Origin: Chlorophyllum brunneum
Lineage: Eukaryota > Basidiomycota > Agaricomycetes > Agaricales > Agaricaceae
Assembly (NCBI GenBank): GCA_963576785.1
Contig: OY756142.1
Coordinates: 930,001 to 994,000 of the forward strand
Length of the DNA stretch: 64,000 bases
Reading direction: 5' to 3'
The position numbers were made by a program, and so were the translations under genes. Positions 35,630 to 46,361 of the stretch are shown in pieces. The notes beneath the pieces were generated by a model, which worked only from the letters and a program-made list of their open reading frames with translations, did no database searches and was not told where the DNA came from. The stretch's first letter is position 1; every line of letters begins with the position of its first letter.

Positions 35630-37830
35630 ATGGCCAGTTCACAGGCTGCCGTCGTCTGTCGTCCTTCTTCTGTCTGCCACGCCTGCTCACGTCGCCGTTT
35701 GCTGCAGTTCGGTCTCAAGGACTCGTCCCTGATCAAGTTCCAAGGATACATCGGGGGTCAATGGCTCGATGCAAAGAGTGGAGAGACAATCACCGTCACC
35801 AGTTCGTCCGACCACTTGCTATCCCACCACCAATTACACTGATACCCCGTCCTTCCAGACCCAGCAACGAACGAGGAGCTGGGAACGATCCCGGACATGG
35901 GTTTAGCCGAAACCCAAGAAGCCATTGCTGCAGCTGCGGCCGCATTCCCAACATGGAGTCGAACAACCGCCAAGGTCTGCTCAGTTCCTCCGGCACTACC
36001 GCCTTACGCGTTTAATCAGCTCTACCGCAGCAACGGCATGATATTCTCATCAGATTCTTCCAGCTCATGCAAGAGCATCACGAAGACCTTGGCCGTCTCA
36101 TAGTGCGCCCATTCTTATTACAACTCTGACGTCATCGTTAAGCTGGTCATCTTCATTTATAGACTCTCGAGAATGGTAAACCTTTGGCTGAGGCAAAGGT
36201 ATGGCGCGACTGACACTCTCCAAACAACCCATATTTCTAAGCTTTGTGGCTCATAGGCTGAGAATGCGTACAGTGCTTCTTTCATTGAGGTGTGTCGTTT
36301 GTGTCAGCCATGGATGTGTCCAACTGACCTATTTTGGACAGTGGTTTGGTATGTCCGCAAGAAATCCCATGGAATGATAGTCTCACATCAGAGCAGCCGA
36401 GGAGGCCGTACGCACTTATGGAGGTATACACCCCTGGACACTGCGGGCCGTCGTCCCACTAATTATCTATTCCAGAACATATCCCCTCTCCCATTCCTGG
36501 ATCAAGAAACGTCGTGATTAAGCAACCTATTGGCGTCGTGTGGGTATTTCGGAGTTCCGTCGTGCCGGCAGTCCTTAGCCTCACTATGAACCCAGGTCTA
36601 TTCTTACTCCATGGAATTTCCCTTCTGCAATGATTACACGGAAACTCGGCGCTGCCTTGGCGGCAGGTTGTACCGCTGTTGTTAAGCCACCCCCAGAGAC
36701 GCCCTTCTCCGCTCTTGCTCTCGCCGAAGTACGTTCCAACAAGCTGCCAACATATCTCATATTCAATCCTTCTTACCTTCAGCTCAGCCGCAGAGCGGGT
36801 ATTCCTGATGGTGTCATCAACATCGTTCCAACACTCAAACATGTGTCCGAAGTCGGCAAAGAAATGTGCCAAAACAAGAGTGTTAGAAAAGTCAGTTTTA
36901 CTGGATCAACAGGTGTCGCAAAACTATTGTATGGGCTCTCGACCACGACCCTGAAGAAGTAAGAGACCTAAGCTTATACGCTAACCGAAGACTAAGAGAT
37001 TGTTCAGAGTTTCTCTTGAGGCTGGCGGAAACGCACCTTTCATTGTGTTCGACGATGCTAACATTGATGAGGCCGTAGAAGGTAAGATTTTTCACCACCA
37101 AGTGACCTAAGCCGCGATTACTTAGAAACTCTGTACCACAGCCGCACTAATCTGTAAGTTCCGTGGAAGTGGTCAGACTTGCATCTGCGCGAATAGGATC
37201 TACGTCCATTCCTCTATCCATGCCGAGTTTGCTTCTCGTCTTGCCGAACGCGTCACCAAATTCAAGATCGGTAACGGTCTCGACGATGGAACGTAAGTCT
37301 ACTGCCTACTCCAAGACACCCTTGAACTTCTAATCTCAATCTTCATCGGATGAAGTACCCACGGCCCCCTCATCCACAACCGTGCAGTCGAAAAAGTTGT
37401 CCGGCACGTCGAAGATGCCGTCTCCAAGGGCGCTCAAGTCCTCGTTGGCGGAAAAGGCATCGCCAACACGTCCTTCTTCCACCCTACAGTCCTCTCTGAT
37501 GTCCCCGCCGATGCTCTTCTCAACACTGAGGAAACTTTTGGACCACTCGCAGCGCTAACAAAATTTGAAACCGAAGAGGAAGTGATCAAGTTGGCTAATA
37601 GTACCGATGTCGGACTTGCTGGATATTTCTTCTCAAGAGATATTGGGAGAGTATGGAGAGTCGCGGAGCGGTTGGAGGTTGGAATGGTTGGCACAAATAC
37701 GGGTGTTATCTCCCAGGCTGTTATTCCATTTGGAGGTGTGAAGGAGAGTGGATTGGGGAGGGAGGGCTCACATGGGATCGAGGAGTACATGAATACGAAG
37801 CTGATTGTGTTTGGCGGGATTGGTGCATAA
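35630..37830 (+). CDS. UGA2: Succinate-semialdehyde dehydrogenase (GABA shunt)
   Basis: The enzyme oxidises succinate semialdehyde to succinate with NAD(P)+ in the GABA shunt. Exons give [172 protein letters not shown] and [20 protein letters not shown]. The catalytic Cys is in SGQTC and the general base Glu in SLEAGG; both fit the ALDH signatures, with Ala in place of the more usual Leu after the Glu. The start at 35630 follows a CT-rich tract and TATATAG near 35565. An in-frame ATG at 35525 would add a basic, presequence-like 35 residues. Confidence 0.93.
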
Positions 37831-37987
37831 AGCGATACTGACGGTTTTCATGTCAAACTTACCATGCTTCTGAGGACCTTACGCCGCTCGTAGTTATGCC
37901 CGTACGAAGGACAACAAATGTGTTCAATACATAAATCATTTAAGTACACATTGTTCTGGATTGAATACGGAGTCCCTAGCGTGCTTT

Positions 37988-40900
37988 TCACGCCTTCAAT
38001 TTCTTGATCATCTTTTCCATCAAATGGATCAACCTCTTTACCTCATGCTTGGCTGCCTTCTTATCTTGGTCGAACACGATTGCTTCTGTCAACCCAGGGA
38101 ATGTGGTGGCGCCGTATCCCAGCCACTTCCCAGGCGCAACACCTAGATGCTTGAACCATTCACGATCCTTGATACCATCTTCGGAAATCAGCCCCGCCTC
38201 AAAAGAACGAAGTTTGTTGTTCACAACATGGAGACGGTGAATAGCGTGGAGGAGAGCTTTGCGCCACTTTTTGTGGTGCTTGTGCTTGTGCTTGTGCTTG
38301 TGACCATCTACTTCCCCATGGTCGCCATCGTCGTCTTCGACATGGGCTTCAGCGAGAGACGTGTGCTGGAAATCCATGCTGTAGAACTCCCCGAAAATTT
38401 GATCAAAGCTCGACGTGAGGTTCATATTATAGAGCAACTCTTGCGGTACGGCGGGAATACCGTCGCTGGTAAAGTGCTCCCTGCGAAGATGCCAATTGGT
38501 TTTTGATCCTGGACAACCGCACTCTTCGTGTCCTCCATGATGGTGGTGTCTAAACCAAACCCTGACTCGATGAACCAACCTCTTCAGGGCCCCCGTGAAC
38601 TTGTCGTGATGATGATGATGATGATGATGATGACGGTGGTGGTGGTGATCGTGTCTATGCCGATGTCTCCACCAACGCAGCGCCAGTTTTTTAAGCTCAA
38701 CTACTGCTTCATGCTTCTCCTTGTCCAGCCTCAAGCTCGCCTTTTGAAGACGGTGAATTACGCTCCGGAGTTCGGTCAAATCCAGCCCAAGTGCCTTCGT
38801 CCCCCGAAGACTCTCAACTCTGTGCGCAAGATGATTATGATGGGGATGTGAAATGGATATACATACACTTACGTGTCGAGATAGCCTTCGAGTTGGAGGG
38901 AGTAGTGCGTGGTGTTGAATGGAAGCAGTGGTGCATTAGCCATACGCATAATTTGGAGCCCGAGGTGTTGAGCGACAGCAACCTGGATATGTAATACTTT
39001 AATGGCGTCAAAGGGGTGAAGGGAGCGACGTACATGTCTCGGGAACCCAGGGTCTCCGAATTTCTCTTGCCAAGGCTCCGAGTCATATACGGAATGATAA
39101 TGGTACACAGGGTCATGTAAGGTTGCGCTAAAGCCTTCATTGGTACTTGGGACCTGGGAATGCATGAGCAAGAAGAATCCAGTCTCTCGAAATCATACTT
39201 ACGCCAATCCTCTGCAAGAACACCGTGTAATCACTCCCTGAACCCAGAGGACTGACACCGAGGTTGTCAGCAGCGGCAATGGCAACCTCAAGCTCCGTTT
39301 GGGCAACCCTAATGGCAGCATCCCTCCCGATGGAAACAGGTTGGATGAGAACGCCGTCATCGTTGGTTGCGTCCCATAACGTTCTGTTCGCATCAGTAGG
39401 GTGGGGTACATCCTGCGCCGTGTCACGAATGAAGTGAGCAAGAAGAGGCGAACCCGATGTCGCAAATCGAGATCCCGAGACAGAGGAATCTGTCGTGGCG
39501 GGTTGGCTTGAACGAATTGGCTTTAGGACCAAAGGAACTCACCCAAATTGAAGTAGGCAATAACGTGTTTGTCGATCCAATCCGCAAAGTCCTCCCCCCA
39601 CTCTGTGCTTCCGATAAGGCCATACTGATGTGGATCGTAAGCATTGGATTTCTTCCCGAGCAAGACACGTATTACCTCTTCGGCATCCCAGCTAGCGATG
39701 ACGATAGTGCGAAGGGGTTTCCAACCCTTCTTCATCAGATGACCGAATCCGCGGATGACCTCATGTACGGATACAGTACCACTACTGGGATCTACGGCGC
39801 CCAAGACCCAGGCTTACCAAGGGTGTCAATTGTATGCGATGATTACGAGACGAGTACCTCACCATCTCTGTGGTTCCCAGTAACAACGACCTCGTTCTTG
39901 ATGTACCCAGGAATAACACCAATAACATTCCAAATTGGAATAACCCTTGTATCGACGTTGTTGGAAAGTCTAACTTGCCTGCCCTCAAGCGGGTTTCCAG
40001 CCTGAAGAACTTGCAACAATTGTTGTGCGTTGTCCCAGGAGATGGGCAAGCTCGGAATTGATGGAACATTCGCACCCTCTGTGCGGGTGGCATTCTCGTA
40101 TGAGGGGTATCCGGGTGTTGTTGGGTCACCGGGGTAGATGCTCAAGAACTGAACACTCCCACGCTGGACAGAAGTTGGGTTTCTGGCTGGGCCATCTGGA
40201 TAGCTGAATTGGATATACGGACGATCGTCTGTTAGGCCTCGAAGATAAGTAAAGCCAGCAACTTACGGAGCATAACCGTTCTCAACCGTGACAGTGCCAT
40301 CGTCACGAGGATCGGAATATATGAGTACGCCCACGGCACCGGTTTCTTGGCCGCCTTTGACCTGGAACAGAGTCAGACAAAGCATTAATTGCAAACTTAT
40401 GGAGATACCTTCAGACCACGGAATATGCCGCCATATCTGCAGAGAACGATGGATCCCTTTAATTGCGCTCCTGAAGCAAAGACAATTAGACAAGACGCAT
40501 GCACGACAGCACCGAACAGAGTTACCGTTTGCAACGAGTTGGTCATAATCCTGTAGCCTAATTGTGAATCATTGCTACAGAGTGGTGATATCGTTTGACT
40601 TACGTCTTTGCTGCAATAGTTACCATCGATCAAATGACCAGTGACGTCTCCACTGGTACTCAAACCATGGAAAGTGGGAGTCGCATCAGCGTATTTGACG
40701 GCATCCGGATCTTTGTCGTCTCCTTCGGGAGCGTGTTCCTTAAGATCAGCATTCCAGATAGCACTGCCATCGTCGTCCACGATCTGTAAAGTGCGTTCCA
40801 GAGGAGTATTCATGACGGGATAATACGTGTCGATCCAAGCGGAGGGAGTATCGCGTTCAACGATTCCTCGCGTCGCGTCTTGAGACTCGTGTGTTCCGGC

Positions 40901-41373
40901 ATTAAAAACAGGCTTCCGCTTCGGAGGTGCAATATTGAATGAATCTTGGAGAAGAGATAGGAATAGCTCGGCTGTCTCGAAGTCACCCTCCGTCCCAGCC
41001 AAATGAGGTTTTCCAGCATACTGGCGAGATGCCTGGATGGCACTCTCTGCATTCGGCGTGGACCTGGACGAGACACAAATATGACACTATGCCATAACAC
41101 CAGTAAGAAATTTACTCACAAAAAGGCCCTCTCGGCCCAAAATCCGAATTTGTGCCAGTGGTGGCCATGTCCCTTCAGATACAGGGCTTTGGGAGTGGTA
41201 CTCCACCGCAGGTGCAGTAAGACAAGGTAATAGATGCTGCCGAGAACCAGTAAAACTCGGACCAAGCGCTGGAAGAGCGGTCGACGAGGCCGGTTTACAA
41301 CGACCTGGGCTTCATTCTTAACTTGGTCGTCGAACACATCCTTGTCAGGCTTTTCTCGTTTGATTTCAGTCAT
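37988..41373 (-). CDS. M28B metallopeptidase (glutamate carboxypeptidase II-like) with His-rich insertions
   Basis: The product is a type II membrane protein like GCPII and yeast Vps70. A cytosolic tail (MTEIKREKPDKDVFDDQ) is followed by one helix (LVRVLLVLGSIYYLVLLHLR). A PA-type domain contains GAVGVLIYSDPRDDGTVTVE NGYAP. The M28 zinc site is complete in order: GNHRDAWVLGAVDPSSG (His and Asp), WDAEEYGLIGSTEW (catalytic Glu and ligand Glu), AYFNLDSSVSGS (Asp) and DPVYHYHSVYDS (last His). The C-terminal TFR-dimerisation-like domain is unusual: one loop has about 20 residues made almost only of His, Arg and Asp, then RHHHHGGHEECGCPG, and a second loop has HKHKHKHKHH. The DNA there is a triplet or hexamer repeat. 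About ten introns. It is probably vacuolar or endosomal. It converges on SSADH. Confidence 0.9.
38276..38302. repeat. GTGCTT hexamer repeat coding for Lys-His
   Basis: About four and a half copies of GTGCTT on the + strand. On the coding (-) strand this reads as alternating Lys and His codons in the M28 peptidase tail. Hexamer units keep frame, so length changes would only add or remove Lys-His pairs. Confidence 0.8.
38608..38632. repeat. GAT/ATC triplet repeat coding for poly-His
   Basis: Eight GAT units on the + strand, read as CAT (His) codons on the coding strand of the M28 peptidase. GGT/ACC units right next to it extend the His-rich run. Confidence 0.85.
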
Positions 41374-42051
41374 GATGAGCCGTGGTGGTGGTCACTGGGA
41401 GATAGCGCATACCGTGGAAAGGTGGTTTCATAGATCACGCAGCAGGGAGAAGCAAGCTCGGCATGGTGACAGTGGGGACCCGAGAGGCAAGTACCTCGTT
41501 GGGGCAGATGCCTCCCACACATCTGAGAAGGGCCCCCAAGACACTCGTGCGCTTTGTGCCCGGCTTCAATTTCAGTTTTATAAAGTTCATAGAGGACAAT
41601 TTGTGCACTGGGCCAACAACCCAAAGTGCGCTTGTCAATGTTCACATCGATATCACATCAATACAAACTACTGATGCCGATATGTCTGTCTCACGTTCAT
41701 GTTAATATGATCTATAACGCATTTCCCTTCTACAGCGTTGATTTAATAAGTCTTCTTTGATCTATCTAGCAACATCTCCCTCAACTTCTCGTCGTACACG
41801 CTGTCAAGACCCTAGGCAAGAGGTACCTGGCTGTGTAGGGTTACTATGCAATCCCACATTGGACGATGCACCCCGACATGTCAGGTATCTCCAAGGAGGG
41901 CATATTGACAGATAACTAGCCTTTTGTGCACGAATGGAAAACCGAACGCTGAATCCGAGGGGCAACTTAAAATGCACAAGACGATAGCATTGATTTTCCC
42001 AACAATCTTTGACTTCGCGACCCGGTTTCTCGCTCATAGCCTGAGGAAACC
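41374..42051. other. Intergenic region between divergent M28 peptidase and Cys-rich gene 2
   Basis: 678 bases shared by two divergent genes. I found no convincing exon. A run of short open frames near 41430-41650 on both strands gives nothing recognisable. It should hold both promoters. Confidence 0.45.
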
Positions 42052-43738
42052 ATGCGTTTCTCTTCCCTGTCAATTGCGTTGACTCTCGTGCTTTCTTCGA
42101 CTTCCTTGGCGCTAGATAGTGATGTTGCAGGAGGTGTGCTTGTAACGGACGCTGCTGTCCCCGACACACTCCTTGGACCTTATATCAAAAGCAACCCATT
42201 GACAAGCACCACCGAATTGGAGAAACGTGAGCCCATAGTAATTGAAGGTCTTCTTCATAGCAGGCAGTCGTGTCAAAATGGATATGGTCTTTGTAACAAC
42301 GGAAGGTGTTGTCCTCTTGATTGGGGGTGTTGCACAAGTAAGATACCAACAAATACCAAGTTTCAGGTAAACTAATACCGTTTTTCAGCAGGGATATGTT
42401 GCAAACCCGGATCCTGGTGTTATTCCACAGGTCCGAGTTATGTTGACTCTATGCATCTCAGCAAAACCTGACAAACGTATTCCAGGCTGCTGTAGTCTTA
42501 GTGATGATGGTTGTGATGGTGTCTCTTGCTGCCCGATCGGTTCCAATTGCTGCAAGGGTAAGTAGCTATGTACCCGTTTCTCTTGCTTTCGAGATTCATT
42601 CAACGACGTGACTTATCCCGAAAAGGCGGAGGATGTTGCAAGTCAAGCGAGTACTGTGTTGTTACCGGTACTGCGAAGGGATGTTGCCCGATCGGAAAGA
42701 TCTGCACCGGCTCGACCAGGAGTTGCGAAGATCCTGGTTATGAGCCTTGCTCGAACGATAACTTCTGCTGTCGTAAGTTTGACTCTCAAATCCGATTATA
42801 TTCTACGAACAAATTTCTATCCCATAGCCCCGGGAAATACATGCTATAGAGATGGCAGCGGTAATCCTCGATGTCGCGCTCCCGGCAGCGGAGGCGGGGA
42901 CAACCACCCTACCACACATAAGACTACAACCACTCATAAGTCAACTCCTACCAGTGATCCCGGTACCCAAAAGACACCAGGTATTACGGTGACTCCTACT
43001 AGTGAGCGTTCGCGAAATTTAGCTGCAATGCCCATTAATTAGTATGTCATCTAGGCAGTTCTACCTCCTCGTCAGCAACCACTACTCAATCTGTCTCGAC
43101 CTCTCGCCCGACTGTTGGCTTTAACCAAGTCCCCGTCACTTACGGGGTTAATGATAACAGGATTACCTGGAGTGGTTCTGGCTGGAGCGCTGGCACCTCG
43201 AGTTGTAGGACCACCTCTAAGCGTACAACCACCTCATTGCAATCATTCACCCTCATAGTATCCTCTGGTAAGTCACTCACCAGTATATGTTTACTGGTAT
43301 TGATATGCCATTCTTATCTAGCTTCCAGTATTTACCTCAACGTTGATTGCCTGAGCGTTGTGTACGATGTCTACGTTGATGATCAGAGGACGAGCTTCAC
43401 CTCGGATTCATTTGGAATCCTTGAGTCCTGCGTTTACAAGCAGTTGACGCTGAACGCTAATTCTGTCAATATCAATATTACTGTGGTTGTCATTGGCTCG
43501 CCTACGAGTGGTATAGGAAAGAGGCAGGGAATTGACTGGTCCTTCCAGTTGAATGAGGTTTAGTGAGTGGCCGATATACAAGTTGTCTTGATGTCCACTG
43601 AGGTACCGTGCTAGCACCATCGGCTCACCAAATTCTACAGAGACCTCAACCATGACAGCCGGCGCCGCATATTTTAAAGCTACGTGGTTCCATACTTTTA
43701 CTGCTGCACTATTAGCTAGTTTTGTTCTTGTTTTGTAA
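42052..43738 (+). CDS. GPI-anchored granulin-like Cys-rich protein 2 with C-terminal beta-rich domain
   Basis: A signal peptide (MRFSSLSIALTLVLSSTSLA) and a propeptide with a KR site (TELEKREP) precede Cys modules: SCQNGYGLCNNGRCCPLDWG CC, GICCKPGSWCYSTG, GCCSLSDDGCDGVSCCPIGS NCC, GGCCKSSEYCVVTGTAKGCC PIGKIC, then CEDPGYEPCSNDNFCC and APGNTCYRDGSGNPRC. The order matches the gene at 7595 module for module, and introns fall at similar places. A Thr/Ser/Pro linker leads to a second domain (DNRITWSGSGWSAGTSSCRT, SIYLNVDCLSVVYDVYVDDQ RTSF, LTLNANSVNINITVVVIG) that resembles the galactose-binding-like jelly-roll domain common in basidiomycete surface proteins. A hydrophobic C-terminus (FHTFTAALLASFVLVL) after a Ser/Asn/Gly-rich stretch suggests a GPI anchor. 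It is likely a cell-wall or surface protein. Confidence 0.82.
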
Positions 43739-44243
43739 AGACCCTTCCGACCTTCATAATGTCTCGTACGAAGTCACGTCGGGTTGTGTACTCTCCAGTG
43801 TTCGAGTCTACGTGTCTAAAAGCTTTTTTGACTATCTGTGGTGGTGTCAGGGAACGATGTCTAAATTTAATCCGTGACAATAGCAATGGTCCAGATTTCG
43901 ATTATTCTCCTATCTGTCCAGTTCTTGGTGTCTTATTGAACCTCCTTTCCCTTCGATGGTTCCATCTCTGCTAAAGCTTGGGTCTCTGGTGGCGTATGCA
44001 TTCAGAAAGAAATTTACACGGACTCTGGGATTTCTGGGCCAATCCCCGGACAGGTCTGTCTGCGTATGCATTGACACCACTAGAGTGGAAATGAAATTGT
44101 GGTCTACGAACAGGGGACTCACAGCTTTCAACTTCTCCTCTCTTGCAAAGAAATTATTATACATCCATAAAGCGTCCTCAAGACCTGGACCTTTACCCTC
44201 CCGCCTCCATAAACTTACAATCCTATCTGAGGATTCGTCCGGA
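43739..44243. other. Intergenic stretch between Cys-rich genes 2 and 3
   Basis: 505 bases. The reading frame of Cys-rich gene 3 stays open leftward to 43956, but this part has no signal peptide or known motif and is treated as upstream sequence. An alternative start within it cannot be excluded. Confidence 0.45.
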
Positions 44244-44773
44244 ATGCGCCTTTTCCTAGCCTGGTCCTCGACTTCACAAGTGGCGATCATATTCCCTCTC
44301 TTCTTCTTCCTCATCCTAAATGCACTCCTCATCCGGGCTCACGAACTAGATGAAAATCTTACAAGTGATATCGAACTCGACACTCCAGGCGGAGGGTGTG
44401 GTGGCGACACAGAGCTATTGCAATCTTTCATTAATCCAGAGGTTCGGATTCGAACCTTTTGCAAACGGGATATGTTTGCGCGTCGTGCGATTCCAGGCCC
44501 TGATGATATTTACTTGAGCATAGGAGGTGGTTGTAGTCCGGGTTGCTGGTGGAACGGAGACAAAGAGCGCTGTAACTGTTGCCCAGCGGACAGTATCAAA
44601 TGCCAAGGTAAGAGGACGACGAAGCACAGCTATCGGGTTCAATGACTGTTCTCCATCTGAGTACAGGTAGCGATGTGTGTTGCCCCGTAGGCACATACTG
44701 CGTTAGGAACAGATTTAGAGACGTTATAGGCTGTTATCCTGTTGGTCAACAGTGTGCTGGGCGATATCATTAA
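44244..44773 (+). CDS. Secreted granulin-like Cys-rich protein 3 (short form)
   Basis: The ATG at 44244 gives a signal peptide (MRLFLAWSSTSQVAIIFPLF, then FFLILNALLIRA). The mature part has an N-terminal region with only scattered Cys (GGGCGGDTELL, RTFCKRDMFARRAIPG), then GGGCSPGCWWNGDKERCNCC and, after one in-phase intron, GSDVCCPVGTYCVRNRF with GCYPVGQQCAGRYH then stop. The last block aligns with the end of the protein at 42052 (ICC..YCV....GCCPIGKIC), but the second Cys of the CCP pair is Tyr here (GCYPVG). The product is about 155 residues, shorter than its neighbours and more divergent. A local duplication followed by decay or specialisation is the simple reading. Confidence 0.72.
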
Positions 44774-45076
44774 GCGTCAGGACAACCGGGACTGCAAAGT
44801 GTGTCAGTTCAGCTTTCCGGTCGCGGCCAAATCAAAGATCGTATCCCTTGGCTGAGATTGGCGGAGCGTAGTTGGACCTCCTATTTAATTTCGAAAATCA
44901 ATTCTGTGCGTTCGACCATAGAATTACAACATGGTGCGCGGTGAAACATAGCGGGTATTCTACAGCCTGGTATATAAATACGGGCGTTCCCCAAAAATAA
45001 GCTGGACACATGAGAGATATGTTCCAAGATATTTTGGATAGATAGAAATTGATGGCGAACGGTATTGAAGGAATAT
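44774..45076. other. Intergenic stretch, convergent gene ends
   Basis: 303 bases between the stop of Cys-rich gene 3 and the stop of the leftward ER-type protein. A TATATAAATA string near 44972 has no gene that it could serve at normal distance. It probably holds 3' UTRs. Confidence 0.45.
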
Positions 45077-46299
45077 TTAAGCTTGCTGCTTTTTACCTTT
45101 ACCTTTCCTCCCACTACGACGTGGGGTGGCGGGAGGAGAAGCGGTGGCAGTGGTGGACGCGGCGGGCTTCTCAGCGAGCTCTGACTTCACTTTGGCTGTG
45201 GCAGTCGAGGCAGACGTAGAAGGGCCAGGTTTACTGTTAACTGATTGTGTACCTGACGCAGGCACGGATTCATGTTTGGTGGGAACTTTGGCAGTCCGTT
45301 TCCTTGAGGGACGGTGGAGGAAATTGATGATAACGGAACCAATACCGCCAGTGATAATGAACAAAATCCAGCGGGGAATCATGACGACGATGTTGTAGAC
45401 CTTGGCAAGGCAGATGGCGAAAATATCTATGATCCATTCACTAGAAAGCGTCAGAAAGGTAAATGGTAGATTAGAAACAGAGCACTCACCGGTCCCCCCC
45501 TGGTGCATAACGCGACTCCCAGGCTGGTGAGTTTTGCCACTCTTCATTCAGCAGATATTCGCGCAGGGCATAGTCCCTCAGCCGCATCTCATAGGGTTTG
45601 TAGAAGCGCAAGGCCTGACCGCGGTCTGTGATGAGGACAAGGAAGGGTGCCCTGAGCAAAGGTGTCGTGAGACTAAAGCTTGCTTCAGCAGGAGAAAAGA
45701 CGTACTGCCAAACGTTCCATTTTGTGGTGAGGTAAGTTACGTTGAGATAGTCGATACGACCCCAGCGAACGTTGGGAAGGTCGTTGTTGTGGACGGTTGT
45801 GTTATAGGCGGAGTCGAAGATTTGGTCGAGATATTTAGAAATACCGTCCTGTTTAGCGGCAGTCACGGAGCTAGGCTCGGCCGGGGGAACGATGAGACAG
45901 GGTATTTGAGGGGGACTGAAGGACATACATGACTGCAACCCATACTCGGTTCTTCTCCTCTTCTTCTGTAAGAGATTCGTTGACAATAAGGTCCTGGTAG
46001 TTGTCGTCGGTGATAAGGGGTATCCGCTCATCCCAGAGAGTAGCCTTGGTGAGGGCAACGCGTTCTGTGATATTGATTCCAAAGCGTTCAAAGACTGAAG
46101 CAACGGGGGGTAAGGTGAGGAGGGTGTTGATGGTGAAGAGTTCTGAGAAGCTCTTGTGTTGTGGCTGCTCGGCTGGGGGAGTGTATGCAGGTGGGGGTGC
46201 ATCGTGGGTATGGGGTGCTTGTTGGCCTGGCTCCCAGCCAGGAGAGAAGTACTGGGCGGAGACGAGGGGGACGAGGGCGAGGAGGGTGAGGAAGCGCAT
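45077..46299 (-). CDS. ER-type membrane protein, unrecognised
   Basis: The leftward protein begins with a signal peptide (MRFLTLLALVPLVSAQ) and a Pro-rich segment. A soluble domain follows (LFTINTLLTLPPVASVFERF GINITERVALTKATLWDERI, YQDLIVNESLTEEEEKNRVW VAVM, KYLDQIFDSAYN, WGRIDYLNVTYLTTKWNVWQ, APFLVLITDRGQALRFYKPY). The LITDRGQALRFYKP stretch near the end resembles the last strands and helix of a thioredoxin fold, but no CXXC is seen. Two adjoining hydrophobic helices then appear (WIIDIFAICLAKVYNIVVMI, then RWILFIITGGIGSVIINFL), and a basic Lys/Ser/Ala-rich cytosolic tail ends GRKGKGKKQQA. NVT, NES and NIT sequons fit a lumenal domain. I do not know its function. It is divergent from KEX1 with 62 bp between starts. 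Confidence 0.78.
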
Positions 46300-46361
46300 G
46301 ATGGATGGGGCCCGAGTGGCAGTGACCGTATTTATCCACCTCCTCTGCCACCTGGCCCACC
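46300..46361. promoter_or_regulatory. Divergent promoter, ER-type protein / KEX1
   Basis: 62 bp separate the start codons of two secretory-pathway genes. It contains CCACC and CTCCT tracts and no TATA box. Confidence 0.4.

Noticed and set aside
43956..44243. Upstream in-frame extension of Cys-rich gene 3
   Set aside because: The ATG at 44244 begins a good signal peptide. The extension has no recognisable feature.
44444..44459. GGTTCGGATTCGAACC, which looks like a tRNA T-arm
   Set aside because: It lies inside the coding region of Cys-rich gene 3 and no cloverleaf can be built around it.
44968..44980. TATATAAATA string
   Set aside because: No start codon of a supported gene lies within a useful distance on either strand.
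46001..46299. Rightward frame through the start of the ER-type gene
   Set aside because: It is antisense to a signal-peptide-bearing gene and joins KEX1 exons only by chance in frame.
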